59,808 nucleotides of DNA from Candidatus Gastranaerophilales bacterium (GCA_944323655.1 CALUTL010000012.1:1-59808), one strand, 5' to 3'. Shown: positions 18,047 through 26,439, counted from the stretch's first letter. Numbers and translations are program-made. Notes: generated by a model from the letters alone, not told the origin.

Positions 18047-18529
18047 GGTGCGTCGTTCCGACGCACCGGAAATAATAATATATAAAAAAGTCCTCTGGAC
18101 AGGGCACTTTTTATGGAAAAAGTGCCTCAAAACCATCGACACGCTTCCGTTCGCTAATAATTAGCTAAGCTCAAGATTAAAGCCTTCTAACTCGCTTCGC
18201 TCAAACAAAGACGGCTTTGTTGTCCTTTCGCTTGCTATTATTGCTCACTCCGCTATCGTCGCAAATTTTCATTTTAAAGAATTTTATTTGAATAACCGCC
18301 CTTCATGGAGTGAGCAAGCATTGTTTTGTTTCACAACTTCAAAAGCAAGCTTTGTCTGAGCGAAGCGAGTTTGCTTGCTTTAGGTGAAACAATTACAGAT
18401 GATTAGCGAACGTAGTGCAGGGCGCGGTTTGCGTCGCTTTTCCGCAAAAGCGACCGACCTTCTAGCACAAGACCCGCCGGAGACTTAAATTAATTAATAT
18501 TATAAATTCGGTGCGTCTTTCCGACGCAC
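18047..18529 (+). repeat. Dispersed non-coding element, copy A (about 483 bp)
   Basis: The segment starts two bases after the mannosidase stop and is bounded at both ends by the same hairpin: GGTGCGTCG/CGACGCACC at 18047-18067 and GTGCGTC/GACGCAC at 18511-18529. Inside are many short inverted repeats (GCACTTTTTA/TAAAAAGTGC-like, GTCGCTTTT/AAAAGCGAC) and repeated CTCGCTTCGCTC motifs, but no credible gene. A diverged copy in opposite orientation lies at 29257-29796. It has the look of a MITE or a large REP-type element, with no transposase in the window. Confidence 0.75.
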
Positions 18530-18532
18530 TCT

Positions 18533-18601
18533 ACTGCTTTTGAACCAGACGAGTCTTTAAGCAAACTTCACGAGCCTTATCCGCAAATTATCCAAGAATA
18601 A
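18533..18601 (+). pseudogene. C-terminal remnant of a second GH38 mannosidase
   Basis: The 22 codons ending at the TAA of 18599-18601 read TAFEPDESLSKLHEPYPQII followed by QE. This aligns with the extreme C-terminus of the mannosidase ending at 18044 (TFEPNEYLDKVHEIYPQI followed by VK). Sequence identity is moderate at DNA level, so it is not a fresh duplication. It is best read as the tail of a diverged tandem paralogue whose body was lost when element A inserted or recombined. Confidence 0.7.
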
Positions 18602-18617
18602 ATTTCGGGCAAAAAAA

Positions 18618-18652
18618 AACTCTATCTGAAGATAGAGTTCGGAATTCTTTTT
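18618..18652. terminator. Terminator hairpin after the GH38 remnant
   Basis: AACTCTATC-TGAA-GATAGAGTT is a perfect 9-bp stem with a tetraloop. It has an A9 tract on the left (strong for minus-strand transcripts) and a T5 tract about 8 nt to the right. Confidence 0.65.
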
Positions 18653-19084
18653 AGTAATTCCTCGTGTGTAGAAGGTTAGTGTGTAGTAGGTAGTGTAAAT
18701 AGTAAGTGTGTGTTTGTATATATCTCGTGTTTATTTAAGTCTTTTTATTGCTTATCGCTTACATATTAATAAAGTATTTTTAGAGTATATAATTGCTATA
18801 TCCAATTATTTTTGTTACATAAATTAATATTTCATTTACCAAAAGGCAGGAAAGCGCGAGGTTGCCTGTTTTTACAGAAAAACTCCGGTCATTCCTTTCC
18901 GCATAAAAAAATCACGCTTTTAAACCCTGCCCTGTTATAATAATTCCCATTATTATAAAAAAAATCACACTTTTAAAATAATTTCTTTCCCCCTATCTTT
19001 ACTTAATCTTAATATGAAAAAGCTTGACCTTTTAAAAAAAAAGTATTCTAATAAAAAAGTAATTTTTAAATTTGGAGGACAGTT
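18651..19084 (+). other. Long regulatory-looking region upstream of glnA
   Basis: No gene is visible in these 430 bp. It contains a GT-rich stretch of four iteron-like repeats (18664-18718), an imperfect hairpin AGGCA...TGCCT followed by a T run (about 18844-18872), and a 19-20-bp direct repeat (aaaaaatcac[g/a]cttttaaa) at about 18906-18924 and 18959-18978. The glnA ribosome site ggagga lies at 19074-19079. I found no GTA-N8-TAC NtcA site and no match to the cyanobacterial glutamine riboswitch core. Confidence 0.5.
18664..18718 (+). repeat. Four iteron-like GTGT repeats
   Basis: Four units of 13-15 bp start at 18664, 18679, 18693 and 18706. Each begins GTGT, and the first two share GTGTGTAG-n-AGGT-. 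The spacing is close to 1.3 helical turns. They could bind a regulator acting on glnA, or may be simple sequence drift. Confidence 0.4.
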
Positions 19085-20449
19085 ATGAAAGAATTCAGCC
19101 ACACACGTTTAGACGGCAAACAATTTACAACGGAAGAAATCAAAAAGTTAATCAAAGAGTACAACATCAAATTTATCAAATTGCAGTTTGTTGACATAAA
19201 CGGACAAGTAAAGAATATGACAGTCCCCTCGCAGCACATAGAAAAGGTGCTTAATAATGAAATAATGCTTGACGGGTCGTCGATAAAAGGATTCAGGAAC
19301 ATAGAAACTTCAGATATGTTTTTCTATCCTGACAAAAATTCGTTCCAGATATTACCTTGGAGAGGGGATGCAGGTGCAAATTCAGCACGCCTAATATGCG
19401 ACATATACAATTCAGACGGAACACCGTTTGAGGGATGCCCGCGATGCAACTTAAAAAGAGTAATGGCAGAAGCTGAGAAGATGGGATTTTCAATGAATAT
19501 AGGCCCTGAAGCTGAATTCTTTTTATTTGCACGAGATAAAGACGGCAAAGTTACAACAACCACGCAGGATAAGGCAGGATATTATGATGTAGGACCGGAA
19601 GATTTAGGAGAAGATGTCAGATCTGACATTGTACTAACTCTTCAGGAAATGGGGTTTGATATAGAAGCCTCCCACCACGAAGTTGCGGACGGCCAGCACG
19701 AAGTTGATTTCAGATATGCAGATATTCTAACCGCAGCAGATAATGTAGCAACCTTCAAAATTGCAGTAAGAGCGATTGCGGCAAAACACAATCTTCATGC
19801 TACGTTTATGCCAAAACCGATTTACGGAATTAACGGTTCGGGAATGCATTGCAACATTTCGCTTTTTAAAAACGGAAAGAACGCATTTTATGATGAAAAG
19901 GCAGAATATCAACTGTCAGATATCGCAAAATACTCAATAGGCGGCTTATTAAAACACGTAAAAGGAATAACCGCAGCATTAAATCCGACTGTTAACAGCT
20001 TTAAAAGGCTTGTTCCGGGATATGAAGCGCCGGTATATCTTGCATGGTCACTTGCAAACAGAAGTGCGCTTTTAAGAGTTCCCGCAAAACGAGGTAACGC
20101 AACTCGTGTTGAATTAAGATCACCTGATCCTGCGTGCAACCCGTATATCGCATTTGCAGCAATTCTCCAGGCTTGCCTTGACGGCGTAAAAAACAAAATC
20201 GACCCGCCGGCACCTGTCGAAAGCAATATCTATAAACTTACAACTAAAGAACGCAAAAAACAAAGGATTGAATCACTTCCGGGAAGCCTTGCGGAAGCTC
20301 TTGAAAACTTGGACAAATCACTTGTAGCAAGAGCCGCTATGGGGGATCATATATTCAATGAATTTGTATCAGCTAAACAAAAAGAATGGGATTCGTTTAG
20401 AACTTACGTTTCTCAATGGGAAATAGACAAATATCTTGAAAGATACTAA
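19085..20449 (+). CDS. glnA: Glutamine synthetase, type I (alpha subgroup)
   Basis: GlnA condenses glutamate and ammonia into glutamine. The 454-residue protein begins with the beta-grasp domain (VDINGQVKNMTVPSQHIEKV, DGSSIKGF). The catalytic barrel follows, with GPEAEFFLF, the HHEVADGQHEVDF glutamate/metal motif and NSFKRLVPGYEAPVYLAWS. The position of the E. coli adenylylation tyrosine is replaced by NIYKLTTKERKKQ, so control by adenylylation is unlikely, as in the GSI-alpha (Bacillus-like) group. That differs from most Cyanobacteria. A strong ribosome site and long upstream region suggest transcriptional control. It ends in its own terminator. Confidence 0.96.
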   Translation: MKEFSHTRLDGKQFTTEEIKKLIKEYNIKFIKLQFVDINGQVKNMTVPSQHIEKVLNNEIMLDGSSIKGFRNIETSDMFFYPDKNSFQILPWRGDAGANSARLICDIYNSDGTPFEGCPRCNLKRVMAEAEKMGFSMNIGPEAEFFLFARDKDGKVTTTTQDKAGYYDVGPEDLGEDVRSDIVLTLQEMGFDIEASHHEVADGQHEVDFRYADILTAADNVATFKIAVRAIAAKHNLHATFMPKPIYGINGSGMHCNISLFKNGKNAFYDEKAEYQLSDIAKYSIGGLLKHVKGITAALNPTVNSFKRLVPGYEAPVYLAWSLANRSALLRVPAKRGNATRVELRSPDPACNPYIAFAAILQACLDGVKNKIDPPAPVESNIYKLTTKERKKQRIESLPGSLAEALENLDKSLVARAAMGDHIFNEFVSAKQKEWDSFRTYVSQWEIDKYLERY

Positions 20450-20482
20450 AAAAAAGACCACCTTATAAAGGTGGACTTTTTA
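20450..20482 (+). terminator. Terminator of glnA
   Basis: CCACC-TTATAAA-GGTGG, extended by A and T runs, begins at the glnA stop codon. Confidence 0.85.
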
Positions 20483-20504
20483 TATTAAGTCTTTTTATAT
20501 TAAA

Positions 20505-21131
20505 CTACCAACCGCTTTTCAGTAAAGCCTTTGCTTTTGAAATTGCAGCCGACGATGATGGCGCAACAACAACAAATTCACTCTTTGCAGGGTTTATAAT
20601 ACATATTTTCTTGTCACACTGTTCGCAAAGAAAAGCAAAAGAATCTGACTGCGCACATTCATCTTTCTTTGTCTTTGCTGAATACAAGAAACTTTGACTT
20701 CTGTATTCTTTTCTTAAGTCATGCTCTTGTATAGCAGCATCAATTTCTTCTGCAATTTTTTCGCTAGCCGGAGATTTAGCAGCAACCAAATAGATTGTTT
20801 TAGAAATAGACCTGAATGCATAATAGTTTGGATCCTGTTGATTAGCTGCTTTTATTGCATATCTTGGGACTGTATATGATCCCTTTATTGAACCTTCTTT
20901 AATTTCATTCGGATCTTCTTTTGGTTCAGGTGGAGCTTCAGGAGCCTTTACAACCTCTTCGGTTTCAACCTTTTTCACACCGCCGTTTTGCAAATCCTGA
21001 AACAATTTACCTTGCTGCCAATATTCAGGATTTGCTTTATATGCAAGAAATGCAATTATTACAATTACCAAAAACGGTAAAATATTACCTTTCTTTTTTT
21101 TATTACCGTCACTACTCTTACTTTTAGCCAT
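20505..21131 (-). CDS. Single-pass membrane protein of unknown function
   Basis: The 208-residue protein has a short Lys-rich N-terminus, one transmembrane helix (about residues 17-37, ILPFLVIVIIAFLAYKA), a Pro/Glu-rich linker (APEAPPEPKEDP) and a roughly 110-residue C-terminal domain outside the membrane. That domain alternates helix and strand and has three Cys (DECAQSD, LCEQCDK). A thioredoxin-like fold is possible, but the Cys spacing is not the usual CxxC active site, so I leave it unassigned. It has a perfect ribosome site (ggaggt). It lies 43 bp downstream of the radical SAM gene on the same strand and is probably in the padR operon. Confidence 0.75.
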   Translation of the reverse strand: MAKSKSSDGNKKKKGNILPFLVIVIIAFLAYKANPEYWQQGKLFQDLQNGGVKKVETEEVVKAPEAPPEPKEDPNEIKEGSIKGSYTVPRYAIKAANQQDPNYYAFRSISKTIYLVAAKSPASEKIAEEIDAAIQEHDLRKEYRSQSFLYSAKTKKDECAQSDSFAFLCEQCDKKICIINPAKSEFVVVAPSSSAAISKAKALLKSGW

Positions 21132-21174
21132 AATACCTCCGTTTTTTTGTAAATATTATTATTAATTTATATAA

Positions 21175-22455
21175 CTAAATTTTATATAATTTGTCAATAA
21201 ACTCTTTAATTGAATAATTATCCTTAAGTACAACAAATGATTTACCTGTTTTTTGTTTAACATAATCAAGATTATTACCGTCGAGAAAATCTTCACTGTA
21301 AGGACGGAGCATAACTGACGGCATAACAACAGTTTGCGCATCTTTATCCTTAACCGCATCAATCAAATCGTCTGAAGTAATTAACCCCGCAACTGTAATA
21401 TTTCGTCCCCAGTAGTTTGATTTAACAGGCGCAAGCTCTATTTCCAAATTTTTAACCTTTTTATTTAAGTCATCAGCTATAAATTTAAAAGCCTCAAAAG
21501 CCGCATAAGAAACCGCAAAAACAAACTTTGCTGGTTTTGCTATCTTTAAAGGTAGCTCTCTTGATTTATAATCATCTAACAACAGTCTGATTGCGCCGAC
21601 CCCGTCTTCCAGCTGGGCAAAATTTCCGTAATATTTAGCAGGCGGAATTCTTTCACCCGCAAGCAGGAAAAACTCATCCGAAAGACATACCCGCTTAAAT
21701 TTTTTAGCTATTTTTATTGCCTCTTTTGCAATTTTTTCATCAACCTGCTTTAAATTCTCTTTTCTGAATTGTGTAACCCCGACAGGGACAATTGCTGTCG
21801 ATAAAACGGTGTTTTTTAAAGAAGCCAAATCCGTTAAAGTTCTCTCCAACTCCTCTCCGTCGTTAAATCCGGGACAAAGCACTATTTGAGCATGAAAGGG
21901 AATTTTATTTTTTCTGAACCATTTTAAATTATCCATAATCCTTGCCGCCGCAGGATTTCTAAGCATTTTTACCCTCAAATCAGGATTTGTGGTATGCACA
22001 GAAACGTAAAAAGGCCCTAAGTGCATTTTTTTAATTCGTTCCCTGTCTTTATCCGTCAAATTCGTAAGCGTAATATAAGTTCCCTGAAGATATGAAAGCC
22101 TGTAATCATCATCCTTTATGTAGAGAGTATCCCTTAAACCTTTCGGCTGCTGGTCTACAAAACAAAAAATACACTTGTTTAAACAAGGTTTAACTCTGTC
22201 AAAAACCGCACTTTCAAAAACAATTCCAAGCTCATCTTCGAAATCTTTTTCAAGCTCAATTTCTTCAATTTCACCGCTTGTCTTTTTAACTTCAAGAGTA
22301 AGAAAATCTGACTTGCACAAAAAATTATAGTCAATCATATCAAGCATTTTTGTGCCGTCAATCGAAAGGATTTCATCACCTTTTTTTATTTCAAGTTCTT
22401 CCGCAATCGAACCTTTTAAAACATCACTTACCAGCGCCGGCATTGTCTTTTTCAA
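21175..22455 (-). CDS. PDZ-radical SAM-DUF512 protein
   Basis: The 426-residue protein starts with a PDZ-like segment (about 1-65, SIAEELEIKKGDEILSIDG), followed by a radical SAM-type Fe-S motif CLNKCIFCFVDQ near residue 91 and a C-terminal DUF512 region (LLLAGERIPPAKYYGNFAQL, then MPSVMLRPYSEDFLDG). This architecture defines a family I know mainly from Cyanobacteria and Clostridia, with no established reaction. Its start overlaps the padR gene upstream by 32 bp, implying translational coupling. The substrate is unknown. The cyanobacterial flavour is one of the clues to the organism. Confidence 0.88.
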   Translation of the reverse strand: MKKTMPALVSDVLKGSIAEELEIKKGDEILSIDGTKMLDMIDYNFLCKSDFLTLEVKKTSGEIEEIELEKDFEDELGIVFESAVFDRVKPCLNKCIFCFVDQQPKGLRDTLYIKDDDYRLSYLQGTYITLTNLTDKDRERIKKMHLGPFYVSVHTTNPDLRVKMLRNPAAARIMDNLKWFRKNKIPFHAQIVLCPGFNDGEELERTLTDLASLKNTVLSTAIVPVGVTQFRKENLKQVDEKIAKEAIKIAKKFKRVCLSDEFFLLAGERIPPAKYYGNFAQLEDGVGAIRLLLDDYKSRELPLKIAKPAKFVFAVSYAAFEAFKFIADDLNKKVKNLEIELAPVKSNYWGRNITVAGLITSDDLIDAVKDKDAQTVVMPSVMLRPYSEDFLDGNNLDYVKQKTGKSFVVLKDNYSIKEFIDKLYKI

Positions 22456-22951
22456 ACCCTTCTATCATGTTAACCAAATTCGTATACTCACAAACAGTAT
22501 TGTCAAGAACAATTTTTTGATAAAACGAAAGTTTTATATATTCATCATTAAGAATATTCTCCGCCTCTGAACGAAACTTTAACGCCAAAGTTTTCAAATG
22601 CAGAAACATTTCTTCTTTTTCCTCGCCCTCAAGAAATTCTGCAAGAGAAAGCTTAATTCTGGAATTTGACAGAAATTGAAGCGGATTTTCACTCAAATCC
22701 TCAAGCAAAAGTTCTTTTAAAAGTTTTCTTCCCTCTTTTGTCAAAGAATAAAATACCGAAAGTTTTCCACCATCTGACATCATTTTTCTTGATGTTATCG
22801 CGCCATTAGCTTCCAATCTTCTTAAAGCGGGCTTCAAAGCCCCAAAACTTGGTGAAGTATACGGTGCAAATTCACTCTCAATTTCTTTGTTTATACCGTA
22901 CATTGTAACTTCACGCTTTGTTAAAACATACAAAATCAATAATTCAATCAT
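22424..22951 (-). CDS. PadR-family transcriptional regulator
   Basis: The 175-residue protein has the PadR winged helix-turn-helix (residues 1-85: LLILYVLTKREVTMYGINKEI, YTSPSFGALKPALRRLEANG, YSLTKEGRKLLKEL) and a C-terminal Vir-like dimerisation helix region of the long PadR subgroup. It heads the minus-strand group padR-radical SAM-orf208 and faces mlaE divergently. A 5-bp-arm inverted repeat lies 10 bp before its start and is a natural candidate for autoregulation. The signal sensed is unknown. Confidence 0.85.
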   Translation of the reverse strand: MIELLILYVLTKREVTMYGINKEIESEFAPYTSPSFGALKPALRRLEANGAITSRKMMSDGGKLSVFYSLTKEGRKLLKELLLEDLSENPLQFLSNSRIKLSLAEFLEGEEKEEMFLHLKTLALKFRSEAENILNDEYIKLSFYQKIVLDNTVCEYTNLVNMIEGFEKDNAGAGK

Positions 22952-22960
22952 AATTTCAGG

Positions 22961-22977
22961 ATATCACAAAACGATAT
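22961..22977 (-). promoter_or_regulatory. Candidate PadR operator
   Basis: ATATC-ACAAAAC-GATAT, an inverted repeat with 5-bp arms and 7-nt centre, lies 10-26 bp upstream of the padR start, over its presumed promoter, in the padR-mlaE divergent region. Confidence 0.4.
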
Positions 22978-23042
22978 AAAATGGAACGTTTTTTCAATTA
23001 TATTTAAAACAAGATTAATTATTTGATAATCTGCCAAAGCAA

Positions 23043-23072
23043 TTGACTTCAAAAGCCAAATTCAATTATAAT
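23043..23072 (+). promoter_or_regulatory. Strong promoter of mlaE, leaderless
   Basis: TTGACT (23043-23048), an 18-bp spacer and a perfect TATAAT (23067-23072) are followed by 7 nt and the ATG at 23080. Transcription would begin at the start codon. There is no ribosome site. Confidence 0.65.
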
Positions 23073-23079
23073 AAAGACG

Positions 23080-23889
23080 ATGAGGGCATTACAAAAATAT
23101 TACAAGCAGTCGGCAACTTATAAAATTTTCAGCGGCATATTTGCTTTACTGGAGGATTTTTTAACGACTTTAGGGCAAATCACGATTAAAGGTGCCCAGT
23201 TCCTTAAATCACTGTTAACGGCAAAGATAGATAAACAAGAGCTAGCTTTTCAATGCGAACGTTTCGGGATAAGTTCTCTGCCGATAACTCTTTCAATAGT
23301 AGGTATGACTTCGATTATTGTATCTTCTCAAGTGGCAAATGAAATGGTTAAACAAGGCGGAGGGCATTTTGTCGGGCTATTGATGACAATGCTTATTGTA
23401 AGAGAAGTCGGCTCAATTATGTCAGGATTTGCAATAATTTCAATGATAGGTTCATCAATGGCTTCTGAACTTGCGACAATGAGAGTTACAGAACAAATTG
23501 ATGCTATAAAAGTTTTAAAAGTAAATCCTGTTGAATATCTTTTTGTACCGAGGGTTTTATCAGGAATACTAATGATGCCCGTAATTGTTATATTAGCTTC
23601 AGTTGTGGGTGTTCTTGCAGGAGCTGTTGCAACCGCAATGACAACAGATTTAAGCTTTAGAGCATACTTTGACTCTGCATGGCTTGGTGTTTATATGAAA
23701 GACCTTAGCGTAAGCCTTCTAAAAGCCGTAACTTTCGGAGGAACAATATCTCTTATCAGCTGTACCTGCGGTTATTACGCTTCTGGCGGAGCCAAGGGAG
23801 TCGGACTTGCGACAACAAAAGCCGTTGTTTGGTCTTTTGTTGCAATTGTTATATGGGATATGATTTTCTCAATTATATTTTTCTTTTAA
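23080..23889 (+). CDS. mlaE: MlaE-type ABC transporter permease (lipid asymmetry)
   Basis: The 269-residue inner-membrane permease has the MlaE/YrbE family fold: five or six hydrophobic segments, the cytoplasmic loop with SMASELATMRVTEQIDAI near residue 130 and the following NPVEYLFVPRVLSG. Family members move phospholipids or sterol-like lipids between membranes of diderm bacteria and plastids. The ATPase mlaF begins 24 bp downstream. No MlaD (MCE-domain) gene is adjacent, so the substrate-binding partner must lie elsewhere. The strong upstream promoter lies 7 nt from the ATG. Confidence 0.92.
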   Translation: MRALQKYYKQSATYKIFSGIFALLEDFLTTLGQITIKGAQFLKSLLTAKIDKQELAFQCERFGISSLPITLSIVGMTSIIVSSQVANEMVKQGGGHFVGLLMTMLIVREVGSIMSGFAIISMIGSSMASELATMRVTEQIDAIKVLKVNPVEYLFVPRVLSGILMMPVIVILASVVGVLAGAVATAMTTDLSFRAYFDSAWLGVYMKDLSVSLLKAVTFGGTISLISCTCGYYASGGAKGVGLATTKAVVWSFVAIVIWDMIFSIIFFF

Positions 23890-23913
23890 TAAAATAAATA
23901 AGGATAATTTAAA

Positions 23914-24633
23914 ATGAGTATTGAAGTTAAAAATCTTGTAAAAATATTTGACGAAAAAAGAGTAATTGACGATATTTCGTTTACGGTACACGACAGTGAA
24001 ACGCTTGCAATAGTCGGGTTCAGCGGATCTGGGAAAAGCACGATTTTAAAACTTATTTGCGGGCTTTTACAACCCGACAGCGGAGAAATTATAACCTCCG
24101 ATGGCGACACTGCAATGGTTTTCCAATACTCGGCCTTGTTTGATTCCTTAAATGTAGCTGATAATATTTCTTTTGCACTTAGAGAGAGAAAAGATTTAAG
24201 AAAAAAATACAAAGAAAAAGATTTAAAGGAAATTGTAGCGCAAAAGCTTGAACTTGTAGGATTAAAGGGAATAGAGAACAAGTTTCCGGCAGAACTTTCA
24301 GGCGGTATGCAAAAAAGAGTAAGCTTTGCCCGTGCGATTGTGACAGAACCCAATTCAATCCTATATGATGAACCGACCTCAGGGCTTGATCCGATATCAT
24401 CAACCCTGATTGAAGATTATATTGTAAGACTTAAAGAAGAAACCAAAGCCGCATCAATCGTCGTAACTCATCAAATGTCAACGATTACAAGAACAGCAGA
24501 CAGAGTGATTATGCTTTATGACGGCAAAATTGTATTTGAAGGAACGCCGGAAGAACTGTTAAGACAGGATAATCCTTACACAAAACAGTTTGTAACGGCA
24601 TCTTTGGAAGGCCCGATGAAAATGATTGCGTAA
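23914..24633 (+). CDS. mlaF: MlaF-type ABC transporter ATPase
   Basis: The 239-residue ATP-binding subunit powers the adjacent MlaE permease. Walker A is GFSGSGKST (about residues 36-44), the Q-loop MVFQYSALFDSL, the signature LSGGMQKRVSFARAI and Walker B ILYDEPTSGLDP. The H-loop is VVTHQM. The LSGGMQKR form of the signature is typical of MlaF/Ttg2A-type ATPases. Translation probably starts at ATG 23914, with a weak aagga upstream. The gene pair forms a two-gene operon. There is no terminator before the next gene, so read-through into the aminotransferase is possible. Confidence 0.93.
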   Translation: MSIEVKNLVKIFDEKRVIDDISFTVHDSETLAIVGFSGSGKSTILKLICGLLQPDSGEIITSDGDTAMVFQYSALFDSLNVADNISFALRERKDLRKKYKEKDLKEIVAQKLELVGLKGIENKFPAELSGGMQKRVSFARAIVTEPNSILYDEPTSGLDPISSTLIEDYIVRLKEETKAASIVVTHQMSTITRTADRVIMLYDGKIVFEGTPEELLRQDNPYTKQFVTASLEGPMKMIA

Positions 24634-24685
24634 AAAAGTTAATTATGATATACTGGCGAACGTATTAGCTTAATGAGGATATGTG

Positions 24686-25945
24686 ATGAGTAGATTGGAA
24701 GAAAAATTGTTTAATGAGCATGTTATGACATTAGACACTTATATAATGTTTAAAATTAAAGAAAAACAAACCAAATTAACACCGGAATTAACGGCAAAAA
24801 ACAGAGCGCCGATTTCACTTTCGATGGGTGCGCCGACAGCAGACCCGCCGGAATTTGTAATAAATAAACTCAAAGAATGCCTGAATGAAGACGGGATTCA
24901 TACTTATTCCGTACCCAAAGGCGAAGATTATTTAAGAAAAGCTATCGCAGAAAGGATGAAAACAAGATTTGGAGTTGAGATGGATCCGAATAAGGAGATT
25001 TTCTCACTTATCGGCTCGAAAGAAGGTATCGCTAATATGATGCGCGCCTTAATCAACCCTAAACACGAAGAAAAAGAGAAAGATATCATAATGGTTCCGG
25101 ATCCGGGATATGCCTCATACTCACAATTTATCAAATGCTCCGGCGGATACGCTTATCCTGTACCTTTAAAGGCTGATAATCATTATATGCCTGATATGGA
25201 AGAAGTTCTTGCTGAACTTAAACAAGAAGGACTTGACGAAAAGAAAGTAAAAGCACTTATCGTAAACTATCCGAACAATCCGCTTGGAGTTACTGCAACA
25301 AAAGAATATCTCCAATCAGTTATCGAATTTTGCACAAAGCACGAAATTCTGTTAATATCAGATGCGGCATATTCTGACTTGTACTACGGCTCAGAAGCGG
25401 AAAAACCTTTCAGTATCTTTGAGCTTAACGGTGCAAAAGATATAGCCGTTGAATTCTTCTCATTCTCAAAACCCTATGCTATGACAGGCTGGAGATTGGG
25501 TTGGATTTGCGGAAATGCTGATATTGTACAGCGATTCGGAAAAGTCAAATCCTCAATAGATAACGGGATTTATAAACCTCTGCAAAAAGCCGCAGCGGCT
25601 GTTCTTAATTCTAAAGAAGGCGACGAATACATTGTAAAAATGAACAAAGGCTTTAAACATAAACAGGAAATTATGGTAAAAGGCCTAAAAGAACTTGGCT
25701 GGCCGATAGATGAAGCAACCGTACCGCATACGACCTTCTACCTGTGGCTTCCGATACCTGCAAGATACAATTCTTCCGTCGATTTTTGCGAAGAACTTCT
25801 TGAAAAATCAGGTATAGTCGTTGTTCCGGGTAATGCTTTCGGAAAATACGGCGAAGGTTTCTTCAGAATTTCGTTCGTTTGCAGCGATGAAAAACTTCAG
25901 GAAGTAATCGACAGAATGAAAGCTGACGGTTTTACCTTTAATTAA
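24686..25945 (+). CDS. Class I/II PLP aminotransferase, LL-diaminopimelate aminotransferase-like
   Basis: The 419-residue fold-type I aminotransferase has the PLP lysine in FSFSKPYAMTGWRLGWICGN near residue 255, an N-P-L-G cofactor segment (NYPNNPLGVTA), SDAAYSDLYY with the PLP-binding Asp and Tyr, and RISFVC with the substrate Arg. The closest family I recall is DapL, which makes LL-diaminopimelate for lysine and peptidoglycan in Cyanobacteria, chlamydiae and plants. An alanine- or aspartate-type enzyme is equally possible. I chose ATG 24686 over the GTG just before it because GAGG sits 7 nt upstream. lysA is present at 38885. Confidence 0.85.
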   Translation: MSRLEEKLFNEHVMTLDTYIMFKIKEKQTKLTPELTAKNRAPISLSMGAPTADPPEFVINKLKECLNEDGIHTYSVPKGEDYLRKAIAERMKTRFGVEMDPNKEIFSLIGSKEGIANMMRALINPKHEEKEKDIIMVPDPGYASYSQFIKCSGGYAYPVPLKADNHYMPDMEEVLAELKQEGLDEKKVKALIVNYPNNPLGVTATKEYLQSVIEFCTKHEILLISDAAYSDLYYGSEAEKPFSIFELNGAKDIAVEFFSFSKPYAMTGWRLGWICGNADIVQRFGKVKSSIDNGIYKPLQKAAAAVLNSKEGDEYIVKMNKGFKHKQEIMVKGLKELGWPIDEATVPHTTFYLWLPIPARYNSSVDFCEELLEKSGIVVVPGNAFGKYGEGFFRISFVCSDEKLQEVIDRMKADGFTFN

Positions 25946-25981
25946 GCCTAAAACTTGTAGTTTATAACAACTTTGCAATAA

Positions 25982-26010
25982 AAAAGAGCCTTTAAATAAG
26001 GCTCTTTTAT
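25982..26010 (+). terminator. Terminator after the aminotransferase gene
   Basis: AAAAGAGCC-TTTAAATAA-GGCTCTTTT is a perfect stem, about 37 bp after the stop. Confidence 0.85.
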
Positions 26011-26055
26011 TATCTATATATGAAATCGGCAAATTTATATTTTTCCCAAAATGTT

Positions 26056-26427
26056 CTATGAAAGTGCCATTAATGCTTTGATAGAACGGGCGTTATCTCT
26101 AACTTCGTCATCAGAATTGTTTTCTACAGTGTCTTCAAGAATTCTGATAGCTTCTGTTTTGTCTTCAAGTGATAACAATTCGTTAATTGTGCACATTGCA
26201 ACACCTGTTGACATGTCATTAATACCTTTACCTTTGTTTGTAATGACAACTTTTAATGATTCCGGCAAGTTTTTCTGCACTAGCGCTTTTGCAGTCATTT
26301 CTCTTATTTCATCGACCGGTGAATTTGTCCCTATATCTTCCAATATAGCAACTGATTCTGGATTTTGATGCATAGCCAACCCATCAATAATATTTTTTAC
26401 GTTTTTTACAATCTTCTTATCTACCAT
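26056..26427 (-). CDS. HEAT-like repeat hypothetical protein
   Basis: The 123-residue all-helical protein is built from about three helical hairpins (AILEDIGTNSPVDEIREMTAKAL; AIRILEDTVENNSDDEVRDNA), the pattern of HEAT or armadillo-like repeats. A ribosome site (ggagggg) precedes the ATG. It follows the 173-residue gene by 12 bp, so the two form an operon. Such repeats usually mediate protein contacts, and the upstream protein is the obvious candidate partner. No catalytic residues are visible. Confidence 0.75.
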   Translation of the reverse strand: MVDKKIVKNVKNIIDGLAMHQNPESVAILEDIGTNSPVDEIREMTAKALVQKNLPESLKVVITNKGKGINDMSTGVAMCTINELLSLEDKTEAIRILEDTVENNSDDEVRDNARSIKALMALS

Positions 26428-26439
26428 TACAAACCCCTC

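Noticed and set aside
19085-20449. NtcA box and glutamine riboswitch upstream of glnA
   Set aside because: No GTA-N8-TAC was found in 18651-19084, and the conserved core of the cyanobacterial glnA riboswitch was not seen.
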